Source: Cordylochernes scorpioides
Lineage: Eukaryota > Arthropoda > Arachnida > Pseudoscorpiones > Chernetidae
NCBI GenBank assembly: GCA_030710605.1
Contig: CP092863.1
Location: forward strand, 114,704,680-114,768,679
Direction: 5' to 3'
DNA length: 64,000 nucleotides
In this document: piece by piece, positions 11,418 through 20,857 of the stretch
Numbering within the stretch: position 1 is the stretch's first letter
Layout of the letters: each line of letters begins with the position of its first letter
Translations under genes and position numbers: made by a program
The notes under the pieces: generated by a model
The model's database searches: none
Told to the model about the DNA's origin: nothing
Seen by the model: only the letters and a program-made list of their open reading frames with translations

Positions 11418-11487
11418 GTTGAATTATCTTCCAAGGTACGCAAAAATCAATATTTTGCAATATACGGGTTCGTATTTTATCCAGTTA

Positions 11488-11499
11488 TCGCTGCCACCA
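11488..11499 (-). other. tRNA primer-binding site of E2
   Basis: On the minus strand TGGTGGCAGCGA directly follows the 5' LTR. It is almost the same as the E3 site, which places E2 and E3 in one lineage. Confidence 0.8.
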
Positions 11500-11623
11500 T
11501 GTTTTAATGTCCATCTATACAGAGAGCCAAACAACAACTGACTCACCCGTGCAGCCGAGGTCACGCTCCGCTGCGTCACGTGGGGAAACATAGGTAGATG
11601 TTTTCTTACATCTTCTCAGCACA
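11500..11623 (-). repeat. 5' LTR of E2
   Basis: This 124-bp repeat is identical to 8587-8710 and is followed by the GGAAC target copy at 11624-11628. Confidence 0.93.
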
Positions 11624-13386
11624 GGAACCATCAAAAGAAAAGAAGGTTCTGGTAGAAAAATAAAAACAGCTACCTCTGAAGACCGTTATCTGGTCGTAAC
11701 TGCCAAGCGCCATAGGGAGATGACAGCTATTCAACTCTCTAATGAACTCTCAAGTGCTACTGGAACGAGAATTTCAAGACAAACTGTTTACCGAAGGCTT
11801 CACGAAGGTGCTCTTTATGCAAGACGACCAATGGTCTGTATCCCTTTAACCTCTGCTCACAGGAGAGCCCGCTTGAATTGGTGCTTGGAATATCACGCCT
11901 GGACTCATGATCAGTGGGCCAATGTTCTCTTCAGTGACGAGTCAAAATTTAGTTTAAACACAGATTCTCGACGAGTTTTCATCTGGAGGGAGCCTGGAAC
12001 CCGCTATCATCCCAGTAACATCAGGGAAATAGACAGTTTTAGAGGGGGCAGTCTCTTATTCTGGGCTGGCATCAGTTTTAGCAGACGCACACCCCTCCAC
12101 ATTTTTTCTGGGGGCACTTTAACTGCCCAAAGGTACAGGGACGAGATCCTTGAGCCCTATCTAAGACCTTATAGAGATCAAATTGGTCACAATTTAATTT
12201 TAATGGACGATAATGCTCGTCCGCATAGGTCTAGGCTAGTCAATGAATATCTCCAGAGTGAGAATATTCGAAGGATGGATTGGCCAGCCAGATCTCCGGA
12301 CATGAATCCAATAGAGCATGTGTGGGATGCTCTAGGGAGGCGTATTGGAGCTCGTCACCCCTCTCCCAGAACCCTCGTTGAGCTAAGAACTGCTCTATTG
12401 GAGGAGTGGGGTTTACTACCACTGGACCTCCTCCAAAGCCTGGTAAACAGTATGAGGGCTCGCTGCGAGACCTTGATAGCTGTTAGAGGTGATCATACTC
12501 CCTATTGATATCTTATTTCTTTAAGATCTGGAACCTTAGCTTTGGGTATGTTGGTAATAATTTGCATATTTCATAATTTCAAATATTTTTTTTAATTTTC
12601 ATATAGCTAATCAAATTCTCTATAGTTTAAACTATTTGTATACTAAATTGTATATTTGTTAATAAATTAGCTTTTGAGAAATTTCAATATTGGTTTAGTT
12701 TCTTATTTTTTGGACACCAGTGTATTTTAAAGGCGTAAGATTCTTTTTGAAATTAAACAATTTATAATTGTATGTAATTCTACTGTCCTCAAAGCTTATG
12801 TCCATAGTTCTTCTAAAATACCCATTCCAAGAGTCTAGCATCAGTATCACTTTAAAAGGAAGTTCCAAAAATGCAATATAACAGCGGTATGGTAGATTAA
12901 AACTGGCGAAACCGCTGGGAGGGTTCACCACTGATGAGCCAGGCCTTCCCATTAATTTTTCCATTGCAGTAAGGACAGTAGAAATTGTTTAATTTCAAAA
13001 AGAATCTTACGCCTTTAAAATAGTTTCGAATTTTGAAAAAAAAAGTGTGTTTTTTTTTCCGTAAATTCAAATCTCCTTAATGTTTAAAGTTAATTAAAAG
13101 TTAGTCTAAAATTATTAATGATATTGTCTCTTGTTTAAAAATTGACATTTCAACATATATATATTCTGTTAATTAAACACTAAATAATTCCTTATAGGCT
13201 TAATAGATGGCGTCAATTTATGGCGTCTGCTCCCATTTATTTATTTGCATAGCGAAATGAAAGATAGAGAGAAAGGTAAAAATATTATTATTTTTAAATA
13301 GAGTTAAAGAAATAATATTGGATATCTTTGTGAGAAAAAAATAATACAATTGTGAAATTGTACTGGGATAAGGTGCATAAATTAAG

Positions 13387-13684
13387 AAAAAGGCATCTCC
13401 TTATCGTGCAATTGAAAGTTGCTGATGGCTTGTGCCATCTATAGGAATAAATATCAACTATTCGTTTATTTTTAATTATTCCAGAATCGGCCAAATACTT
13501 ATTCTTGATTAATCAAGAAAACACCCGAAACGCGTACATGGTTAGCTTTTCTTGATTAATCAAAAATGGGTATTTGGACAATTCTGGAATAATTTTAAAA
13601 ATCAACGAATTGTTGATATTTATTCCGATAGATGGCGCAAGTAATCAGCAACTTTCAGTTACATGATAAGGAGATGCCTTTTTT
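13387..13684. mobile_element. Palindromic element with hammerhead relic
   Basis: Left arm (about 13391-13490, with GGCATCTCC, GTTGCTGATGGC and GCCATCTATAGG) is the inverse of the right arm (about 13580-13680, with GATAGATGGCGCAAG and GATAAGGAGATGCC). Between them, TTGATTA and ACCCGAAACGCGTAC lie in hammerhead order, but positions in the CTGANGA core are lost. The arms are shared with 7770-7975, 13855-13980 and, more distantly, 22990-23270 and 37385-37530. No transposase or RT is encoded, so it is non-autonomous. Confidence 0.6.
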
Positions 13685-13854
13685 CTTAATATATTTGTTA
13701 GTTAATAAAAAAAATTGAAGCTATTTTCAAATTATATGACAAAATATTTCTATGAATTTTTTTCCTTACTAACTCAATTTGGCAACATTGAACTTCAATG
13801 GGGAGGGAGGGAACAAACTTTTTTCAAAATATAGAAATGTGCCATTTATTACTG

Positions 13855-13980
13855 TATTTGGCCAATTCTGGAATATTTTTTAAAAAATCAACGATTAGTT
13901 GATATTTATTCCGATAGATGGCGCAAGCCAATCAGCAACTTTTAGTTGTACGATCAGGAAATTCCCTTTTTTTTTCTTAA
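13855..13980 (+). repeat. Single arm of the same palindromic family
   Basis: It contains TTGGCCAATTCTGGAATA, an AATCAACGATTAGTTGAT stretch and GATAGATGGCGCAAGCC, matching the right arm of 13387-13684. No ribozyme core is attached. Confidence 0.6.
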
Positions 13981-14048
13981 TTTATTACAGAGTTTACTCT
14001 ATTTTTATACGAATTACATCATATTTTGTTCTCTCAAAAAAGGTAATA

Positions 14049-14209
14049 CAGTTAAACCTGTCTATTGCGCCCCCTCTTGGGACTCACCAAAATAGGGTGC
14101 TATAGAGAGGGGGTGTTATAGACAGGTTACTTTTAATGTAAATCGCATCGTACTACGTATTTAAAATCGGGCGCTATAGAGAGGGAGGCGCTATAGAGAG
14201 GTTTATCTG
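14049..14209. mobile_element. Pogo/Tigger-like MITE
   Basis: TA-flanked inverted termini begin CAGTTAAACCTGTCTAT and end with the inverse ATAGAGAGGTTTATCTG. Extra internal repeats of the CTATAGAGAGGG block are present. At 161 bp it cannot encode a transposase. Termini of the CAGT-AAACC type are typical of pogo-like elements. Confidence 0.65.
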
Positions 14210-14549
14210 TAATAGTATTTTAAAACGTTTTGTTTAAAATTTCGAAAATTAATAACACAATATTAAAATTAGTTTTTGTTGTTTTATATAATTAAGGAAT
14301 ATGCAAATTTACCATTGTTTCTCTTGCTTGTTTTTATTATAATCGTTTTGTGTTTGTGTGTGTTTTTTTTTATATAAATTGGATGTAATGATGATAAAGG
14401 AATAACCTTTTTCCATTTTATATTCAAAATTCAGTGAAAAAAATATATATATAATCAATTAAATACAAAATTCACAAAGGTGACATTATATATTAGTAAT
14501 ATATAAAAACAATATCGTTTTGAAAATAGAGCAATCCATAAATAAATCT
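14210..14549. other. AT-rich non-coding stretch
   Basis: No gene is visible. It holds T-rich and GTGT-rich simple sequence and TA microsatellite DNA. Confidence 0.55.
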
Positions 14550-14700
14550 TTAATTAAAAAGGCATATATTGAATCAAAATATAATTTATTTTACCAATAT
14601 TATATAACATATAATACCTTGAAATAGGTTGGCGTTCAGCCAACTGAAATATTAGTAAAATAAATTATATTTTGATCAAATATATACCTTTTTAATTAAA
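14550..14700. mobile_element. Palindromic element with hammerhead relic, second family
   Basis: Arms of about 50 bp (left with TAATTAAAAAGGCATATATT, right with its inverse ending ACCTTTTTAATTA) surround a centre with CTTGAAA, a perfect GTTGGC-GTTCA-GCCAAC hairpin in the stem II position, and TGAAATATTAG. The stem II hairpin is intact but the CTGANGA core is lost. Related halves are at 15305-15400, 23757-23818 and 40500-40592. Confidence 0.55.
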
Positions 14701-14703
14701 AAT

Positions 14704-15300
14704 TATATATAAAATAGTAATTAAGTAACAAACACAAAAGATTATTTTAGAATATTTTTCATTTTCGACCAAAAGATATAAGTATGTAATAAATATAAAT
14801 TCAAAGCAGACGATCGTTGTGGAAAACTAAAAAATGTAAAAAGCCCAGTTTGATATCTGATTTCCCAAAACGTTTATTGGTTAATTTAATCACGTGATCA
14901 TCTATCTTTCTTCCCCCCCCCCCCCCCCCCTCACTATTTATTCGCTTGTCAATACTTTCCAAACGCATCTGACAACACTGTATATATATAGAGAGATAAA
15001 CTTAATATTTATATTCTTCCAATACATTAGACGTAGCGCCATCTATGAACAATTTTTTAAACTAAACGAACCCTAAATATATTATTTTCGTCCTATTTTT
15101 TTTCTTCCAATTTCTCATAAGGAGAGATTTAATTAATTTCCTTTTTCTCTTTCTCATATTTCTTATTGAAAAATTTTTCAATGAAAATTAAATTAAATAG
15201 AAGAAAAAAATCGAATTGGAATTAATTTTCCTTAGTTACATATTCTTCTAAAAAAATCGAATTTCATGTATATAATGGCCGATATATATACAATGTAAAT
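14704..15300. other. AT-rich non-coding stretch with poly-C run
   Basis: No gene is seen. A run of about 20 C near 14912-14931 is reduced to about 8 C in the second copy near 55610, a large homopolymer difference. A GCGCCATCT motif near 15030 resembles the arm sequence of nearby repeats. Confidence 0.55.
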
Positions 15301-15304
15301 ATGT

Positions 15305-15400
15305 TAATATGTCTTGATAAAGATTGGTGTTCAGACAGCCGAAATATTGGCAAATAAATATTTTTATTCAATCCAATATATGCCTCTTTTATTATATAAA
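15305..15400 (+). repeat. Half of second-family palindromic element
   Basis: TCTTGATAAAGATTGGTG, a short hairpin with CAGACAGCC, then GAAATATTGGC lie in hammerhead order with core changes. The arm ATTCAATCCAATATATGCC follows, shared with 14550-14700. Confidence 0.5.
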
Positions 15401-15418
15401 TATAAATATATATCATAG

Positions 15419-15740
15419 AGAGGCACATCTCCCTTTAAAATGGGTTAAAACAATGTGTATTGCTTATCACCCCAGTACCAAACGTAATGGAGGTGATAAA
15501 GAATGAGCCACAACACCAGTTTTGACAAACACAGACAACAGCCAACAACCTGTATACCATGGTTTCAGGCTATGGTCCTCATCAGTACAGGGACGGCTTC
15601 ATAACATCCTACGAAAGGAATCTGAATTTGATAAAACCGGTGTTTTGGCTCATTCTTTATAATCACTAGTAAAGTTTTTTACTAAGGTGATAAACATAAT
15701 GCTTTGTTTTGATGCACAATTAAAGGGAGAGGTTCTTCTT
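15419..15740. mobile_element. Palindromic element with full hammerhead core, third family
   Basis: Left arm elements (CATCTCCCTTTAA, TGCTTATCACC, AATGAGCCACAACACCAGTT) recur inverted on the right (AAAACCGGTGTTTTGGCTCA, GGTGATAAACATAATGC, TTAAAGGGAGAGG). The ribozyme at 15549-15591 sits between the arms. Partial relatives are at 39005-39195 and 40708-40860. It has no coding capacity. I found no clear target duplication at this copy. Confidence 0.65.
15549..15591 (-). ncRNA. Type I hammerhead ribozyme, full core, weak stem II
   Basis: Read on the minus strand: stem I CCUGUA, core CUGAUGA, stem II segment GGACCAUAGCCU, core GAA, stem III ACCAUGGU, cleavage-site nucleotide A, then UACAGG closing stem I with 6 perfect pairs. 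All conserved core positions are present. Stem II has one G-U and one A-C mismatch, so activity may be low. Stem III is a palindrome, which in known minimal hammerheads can pair between two copies to form an active dimer. An identical copy is at 56239-56281. Confidence 0.75.
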
Positions 15741-15756
15741 TTGGTATATGTATATA

Positions 15757-16337
15757 CGCTCATGGACAAAACTTAAAGTAGTTGTACCTTTCAGCATGTA
15801 TATCGGGATTGAGACAATAACTCTGAAAGATACACTCATGGACAAAACTTAAGGAAGTTGTACCTTTTAGCATATATATCGGGATTCAGATAATAACTCT
15901 GAAAGATACACTCATGGACAAAACTTAAGGAAGTTGTACCTTTTAGCATATATATCGGGATTGAGATAATAACTCTGAAAGATACACTCATAGACAAAAC
16001 TTAAGGAAGTTGTACCTTTTAGCATGTATATCTGGAATCAGACAATAACTCTGAAAGATACACTCATGGACAAAACTTAAAGAAGTTGTACCTTTTAGCA
16101 TGTATATCGGGATTGAGACAATAACTATGAAAGATACACTCATAGACAAAACTAAAGAAGTTGTACCTTTTAACATGTATATCGGAATTCAGACAATAAC
16201 TCTGAAATATATTAGTGACCTTTATTGAAGACACACGAGATAACCAAGTGTGAACAAAATTGCCTTCGTATCCTTAAAAAAAATTAGACGACTACCGAAA
16301 TCAAAGACTTTTCACTTCCTTAAGTTTTGTCTAGTGT
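15757..16337. mobile_element. Tc1-like TIR element filled with 76-bp tandem repeats
   Basis: Six units of 76 bp each start ACTCATGGACAAAACTTAAG, which is also the left terminus. A non-repeated tail ends with the inverse, ACTTCCTTAAGTTTTGTC. Other copies are at 29808-30931, 43569-43996 and 56446-57027. Open frames across the array are by-products of the repeat. Confidence 0.75.
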
Positions 16338-17041
16338 GGTCGCCACATATATCTGATATATATTATTTTTGCAGTAGGACAGTAAAATATTGCTTTATAC
16401 GATATATTAAAAAGGTTGCCAAGCTGTTAGCATTCTTATATACATATTGTACTCTATTGTCTTATATGTAAATATATATCAGAGAATATGTAATTTTTAA
16501 TCAACATATACCATTATTATTATAAACTATTATTTTGTACTACTTTCTGTTTATAGGTTTTTTTGGTGTTTGTTTTGTGGTCTCATATTTGGGGGAAGAG
16601 ACTATTTTTACATGAAATTTTTTACCAGTATTTTTGTTGCTTAGCCTATTTTTCTCATTTGCATATCTATAAATTTTATCCTCACTCAATTTGTCACATC
16701 ACACGGAAAATTGCAACCTTATTTACAAAAAAAGAGGTCAATCAGAAACACTAAATTGTTCTTGAGGAGAAACCGAACAAACTTCACCTTATCTACGACT
16801 GTCCGAACTTTACAGAAGTGAGATTGTTCCCTGATTTAAATCATTTAACTCTCTTACATCTTTGTCTATATACATTTTATGAACTCTGTCGAATAATACA
16901 TGTATAAATATTTAATTCTAAGTTTTAATTTGTTTGTTGTTTTGTTTCCTCTGTAATAGGCGTAAATATTTCAATAACGTGCCTTGTTGATTGATAAAAA
17001 ATGAATAAAAATCTCTCTGAAATGTAAATAATAAAGTTGTA
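16338..17041. other. AT-rich non-coding stretch
   Basis: No gene or known element is seen. Short frames here (such as 16563-16754) have no recognisable domain and are duplicated unchanged in the second block. Confidence 0.5.
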
Positions 17042-17271
17042 TGTGGAATAACGGAGATCCACTTCGGGACGTCGGCCAGACGGATTGGGTGACATCAAAC
17101 AAACATACCCGCCGCCAGCCGCAAACAAAGAAGAGAGCACGGCCTGGTCTACTGACCAGCAGTTTGGTGTTTTCCTCTGTCCTCTTAACATGTTTTAATA
17201 AAGTTAGTTTGAAGAAGACTTTTACCCTCTTCTTTCTGCTATTCAGTGATCTGATTTAAATCCTTACAACA
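17042..17271 (+). repeat. Possible solo LTR
   Basis: A 230-bp relatively GC-rich island starts TGTGGAATAACGG, ends CCTTACAACA and has AATAAA near its middle, as an LTR would. There is no internal region and no clear target duplication, so the call is tentative. The same sequence is at 57731-57960. Confidence 0.35.
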
Positions 17272-17677
17272 GCCCACAAAAGAATCATCCCTGCGAATTA
17301 TTCTACCGAATTTCGAATCAGTGTTTTGTGAAACGATTACAAGACTTTACATTATGGTTTTTTTTTTGTTGTGATCAAAATACAAATTGTCTTTCCATTC
17401 TCAAATTTGTCTTCCTTCATTTTTCTATCCTCAAAAAGTGTTAATAATGACACATTACAGTTTAAAAACAACACCAACATATATCACACTTTTATAAAAG
17501 ATTAATATACAACTCTTTCATTATATTGTGGCAAAGAAATAATTTATTACACCTATCCCCCGATTTACACGGTATTTGTTTTACACGTTTTCGCTTTTAC
17601 ACGGATTTCCAAATAAGTTTTTTTTATCGCACTATACTAAATGCTACTGTGATTGAACACATGCGCTGTGTACACAT

Positions 17678-17827
17678 TGTTATGATTGATCCGGCAACAC
17701 TGCCGACTCGACTTGTAAACACTCTTAGATATATAACCACGTCATAATAAATAGATGTTAATAAATAAATACTTAGTTCAGTTGCATTCTGCGTGATCAA
17801 ATAGACACAAGAACAACATAAACAACA
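17678..17827 (+). repeat. 5' LTR of E3
   Basis: 150 bp, starts TGTTATGATTG and ends AACAACA, identical to the 3' LTR. Confidence 0.96.
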
Positions 17828-17840
17828 TGGTGGCAGCGGA
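17828..17840 (+). other. tRNA primer-binding site of E3
   Basis: TGGTGGCAGCGGA follows the 5' LTR with no spacer and nearly equals the E2 site. Confidence 0.85.
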
Positions 17841-17899
17841 AAAGTGAGTACTTTTTCAAATAAATTATTATTGAAAAATATTAGTGAAAAAAAGAAAAC

Positions 17900-20857
17900 A
17901 TGGACTTTGTTAGGCCTAGCGAACTCGCCCTGCACGGAAATGTAGCGGAAAATTGGCGAAGGTTCAAACAGCGATTAATGCTTTATCTTGAAGCAACAGA
18001 AAAAGCCACAAAGCCTGATAAACTGAAAGTTGCCATTTTATTAAATTTTATTGGCGAAGAAGCCTTGGAAGTTTTCAACACATTTCATTTAAAAGAAGAT
18101 GAAGCAGAAAATTTCGATCTTGTAATAAACAAATTTGATGATTTTTGCGAGCCTAAAAAGAACGTCATTTTTGAAAGATTCAAATTTTTTTCAGCGACCC
18201 AGAAGGATGGTGAATCCATCGATAGTTTTATAACAGAACTAAAAGGATTATCCACATCATGTGAATTTGAATCACAAAAGGATAGTTTAATAAGGGATCG
18301 CATTGTGTATGGAATACAAGACAAGGCTTTGCAGGAACGCCTCTTAAGAGAGCCCAATTTAACTCTTCTAAAAGCCATTGAAATGTGCAAAACAGATGAA
18401 ATAAGCAAGCAACAGATCAAGATCATGCAGAACAACCAGAACATTTGTCAAATAAGAAAATATGAAAAGAAACACAGTCAAAAACAAAATCAAGAATCTG
18501 AAAAAGAATTCAAATGCCAAAGGTGTGGAAAGTCCCACAGAGCAAAAAATTGTCCTGCATGGGGTAAAAGATGCTCCAAATGCAAAAAGATGAATCATTT
18601 TGCAGCTTTCTGTAAAAGTTCAGCTATCAGAAGTCTGAATGATGAAACAGAAGAAACTGTATGGTCAATACATGAAGCAAAAGTAGTCCATACTTTGGAA
18701 TGGAAAAAATCCATCATAGTGAATGGAAAGGAAATATGTTTCAAGTTGGACTCTGGAGCAGAAGTAAATGTTTTGCCATACACATTCACCAGACAAATGA
18801 AAGGTTTGGAAATATTTCAGACTAACCGAAAGCTAACATCATATACAGGACATGAAATCAAGATAAAAGGAATTGCCACACTAAATTGCAAAACTAAAAA
18901 TAAGACGGAAAGTCTAGAATTTTTCATTGCTGATGGATACTATCAACCAATTTTAGGAATAGAAGCTATTGAAAAGCTTTCACTAATTAAGAAATGTGAT
19001 GCTGTCCAAACAGAGCAAAACAATTCAGCAAAAGAAATTTTGAACAGGCACAAAAATATATTTGAAGGCATAGGAAGACTGCCAATTGAACACAAGATTA
19101 GACTAAAAGAAAATGCAACTCCAGTTATTGCTCCAAGCAGAAAAATTCCTTTTTCCATTAGAGAAAAAGTTAAAGCAGAATTGGAACGGATGGAAAAACT
19201 TGACATTATTGAAAAAGTTGAAGAACCAAGCGAATGGACACACCCTATTGTAGTGGTACAAAAACCTTCTGGAGATGTCAGAATTTGCATGGACCCCAGG
19301 GAACTGAACAAATATGTTCAGAGAGAGCGCTATATTCTGCCAACAGCTGAAACAATATTTTCTGAACTGAAAGGTGCTACAGTTTTCTCTGTATTTGATG
19401 CATCATCAGCTTTCTGGCAAGTCCCATTAGACAAAGAAAGCACCAACCTGTGCACCATTGCGACTCCCTTTGGAAGATTCCGGTTCAAGCGACTTCCCTA
19501 TGGATTGAACAGTGCATCGGAGGTATTCCAGCGATGCATAAACAATATTCTTTCAGGTCTCCAGGGAACTGCTTGCTATATGGATGACATCTTGATTTAT
19601 GGAAGCACAATGGAAGAGCACAACCGAAACCTTGAAACAGTTCTTCGAAGGTTGGAAGAAAATAATGTCAAGCTCAATGCTAAGAAGCAGCAGATAGCTG
19701 TCAACAAAGTAAATTTCTTAGGCCATATAATCAGTCGAGATGGAATAGCCATTCAAGCTTCAAGAGCAGAGGCAATACAAAAGTTGAAAAGACCTGAGAA
19801 CAAGACTGAAGTCCAAAGATTCTTAGGTATGGTAACGTACCTTGGCAAATTCATTCCTAATCTGTCTGACAAGACTGCACCTCTAAGGAAATTGATAAGC
19901 AACAAGAGTGAATGGAAATTTGGAGGCGAAGAAAATGATTGTTTTGAAAAACTCAAGAATATGGTTTCGAATGCTCCAATATTGACATTTTTTGACCCAA
20001 CCAAGCCAATCACCATTTCATCTGATGCAAGCCAATATGGTATTGGTACAGTGCTCATGCAAGGGGGACAAGCAATTGAGTATGCGTCCTTCAGCCTGAA
20101 TGCAACTCAAAGAAAATACGCACAGATAGAGAAAGAACTTTTGGCTATAGTCTTTGGATGTGAACGCTTCCAGTACTATATTTGGGGAAATGATGTTATT
20201 GTGGAAACTGACCACAAACCTCTCCTGAGTATTGTTAAGAAACCTTTAGAAAAGCTTTCCCCAAGACTGCAAAGAATGGTCTTACGTCTCATGAGATTTC
20301 AAATATCTTTGAAGTTTACACCAGGGAAAAACATGTTTGTAGCTGACCATCTGTCTAGAGATCCATTAAAAGATGAGGTGGACACAAGCTATTTAGAAGG
20401 TCAAACTGAATCAGTGCACATGTTGCTGGTTACCACAGATGAAAAAATAAAGAGACTACAAAAGGAAACTCATGGGGACCACACCTTGATACAACTAATA
20501 GAGTATGCGAAGAATGGATGGCCGAAATATAAAACTATGGTCTGTGATGAAGCAAAACCCTACTGGCAATTTCAAGATGAAATTCATGTGAGTGATGGAA
20601 TTGTTTACAAAGGAAATTGCATCATGGTGCCATCGACTCTTCGAAAAGAAATCCTGCAGGTTGTTCATTCATCACACCAGGGCATAGCAGCTTCCAAAGA
20701 AAAAGCAAGATCAGCATTTTACTGGCCCGGCATGATAACACAAGTAGAAAATGAAGTGGAAAAGTGCAGAACATGTCAGGAATATTCAAGAAAGAATCCT
20801 GAGGAGTCAAGAATAGCTCATGAAATCCCTGAATTTCCATGGGAAAAATTGCTGTAG
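17900..20857 (+). CDS. E3 Gag-Pol polyprotein (Gag, protease, RT, RNase H, start of integrase)
   Basis: The ATG at 17900 starts a 985-residue single-frame Gag-Pol. In order: capsid-like Gag (residues 1-180), two zinc knuckles (CQRCGKSHRAKNC and CSKCKKMNHFAAFC, about 200-235), protease with LDSGAEVNVLP (about 280), RT with motif A FSVFDASSAF, LPYGLNSASEVFQ and catalytic YMDDILIY (about 450-600), RNase H with SSDASQYGIG, the ELLAIVF helix and TDHKPLL (about 700-810), and the integrase HHCC finger (HSSHQG...CRTC). Translation stops at TAG 20855-20857 just before the integrase core. The following frame carries that core, so an A run at about 20845-20849 marks a 1-nt shift. That could be a sequence error, decay or, less likely, -1 frameshifting. 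Confidence 0.95.
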   Translation: MDFVRPSELALHGNVAENWRRFKQRLMLYLEATEKATKPDKLKVAILLNFIGEEALEVFNTFHLKEDEAENFDLVINKFDDFCEPKKNVIFERFKFFSATQKDGESIDSFITELKGLSTSCEFESQKDSLIRDRIVYGIQDKALQERLLREPNLTLLKAIEMCKTDEISKQQIKIMQNNQNICQIRKYEKKHSQKQNQESEKEFKCQRCGKSHRAKNCPAWGKRCSKCKKMNHFAAFCKSSAIRSLNDETEETVWSIHEAKVVHTLEWKKSIIVNGKEICFKLDSGAEVNVLPYTFTRQMKGLEIFQTNRKLTSYTGHEIKIKGIATLNCKTKNKTESLEFFIADGYYQPILGIEAIEKLSLIKKCDAVQTEQNNSAKEILNRHKNIFEGIGRLPIEHKIRLKENATPVIAPSRKIPFSIREKVKAELERMEKLDIIEKVEEPSEWTHPIVVVQKPSGDVRICMDPRELNKYVQRERYILPTAETIFSELKGATVFSVFDASSAFWQVPLDKESTNLCTIATPFGRFRFKRLPYGLNSASEVFQRCINNILSGLQGTACYMDDILIYGSTMEEHNRNLETVLRRLEENNVKLNAKKQQIAVNKVNFLGHIISRDGIAIQASRAEAIQKLKRPENKTEVQRFLGMVTYLGKFIPNLSDKTAPLRKLISNKSEWKFGGEENDCFEKLKNMVSNAPILTFFDPTKPITISSDASQYGIGTVLMQGGQAIEYASFSLNATQRKYAQIEKELLAIVFGCERFQYYIWGNDVIVETDHKPLLSIVKKPLEKLSPRLQRMVLRLMRFQISLKFTPGKNMFVADHLSRDPLKDEVDTSYLEGQTESVHMLLVTTDEKIKRLQKETHGDHTLIQLIEYAKNGWPKYKTMVCDEAKPYWQFQDEIHVSDGIVYKGNCIMVPSTLRKEILQVVHSSHQGIAASKEKARSAFYWPGMITQVENEVEKCRTCQEYSRKNPEESRIAHEIPEFPWEKLL

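Larger units (their letters stand above)
8587..11623 (-). mobile_element. Ty3-type LTR retrotransposon E2, RT/RNase H-less
   Basis: Identical 124-bp LTRs (8587-8710 and 11500-11623) flank a minus-strand gag-pol frame. The 5-bp target duplication GGAAC is at 8582-8586 and 11624-11628, and the unoccupied site is present once in the second Tc1 copy (about 52318-52322). The element is 3037 bp, close to E1, and likewise lacks RT and RNase H. Confidence 0.95.
8435..12508 (+). pseudogene. Tc1 transposase (DD34E), split by E2
   Basis: The ATG at 8435 starts an N-terminal helix-turn-helix region (GQSQVEVAKWLNVNKSVVSKIW). The frame is broken at 8587 by E2 and resumes after 11623. It then runs without stops to TGA at 12506-12508. 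Ignoring the insertion it would encode 343 residues, normal for Tc1. Catalytic residues are visible: Asp in LFSDESKF, Asp in LMDDNARPH and Glu in MNPIEHVWD, with 34 residues between the last two (DD34E). The protein would bind the TIRs and cut and paste the element at TA in the nucleus. All motifs are present, so the copy looks young, but E2 prevents expression of a complete enzyme. Confidence 0.92.
8189..12722 (+). mobile_element. Tc1-like DNA transposon, interrupted by E2
   Basis: Perfect 26-bp terminal inverted repeats beginning CACTGGTGTCC (8189-8214 and 12697-12722) are flanked by TA at 8187-8188 and 12723-12724, the normal Tc1/mariner target duplication. Subtracting E2 and its extra 5-bp target copy leaves 1492 bp. 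The uninterrupted counterpart is at 51925-53416 and is also 1492 bp. Confidence 0.95.
8160..13038. mobile_element. TIR element (MITE) split by a nested Tc1 and E2
   Basis: The left inverted repeat ends at GAAACTA at 8188 and resumes after the Tc1 at 12725 with TTTTAAAGGCGTAAGATTC. The right arm (about 12984-13038) is its reverse complement, with CTTACGCCTTTAAAATAG and GTTTCGAATTTTGA. Inside lies a conserved block with CTACTGTCC and ACTGGCGAAACCGCTGGGAG, and then CACTGATGAGCCAGGCC. Related copies occur near 31585, 37565, 37930 and in the second block. Without the nested insertions the element is about 340 bp. Confidence 0.7.

Noticed and set aside
9321-11507. Plus-strand frames inside E2
   Set aside because: Shadows of the minus-strand Gag-Pol frame.
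12900-12950. Functional hammerhead in the CACTGATGAG block of the TIR element
   Set aside because: GAAAC and CTGATGA occur in permuted order and only four bases separate the cleavage region from the core, so stem I cannot fold; TIR pairing explains the complementarity.
15988-16176. Repeated YRYTC-like peptides in the 76-bp arrays, also at 29706-30352
   Set aside because: By-products of non-coding tandem repeats; orientation and frame vary between units.
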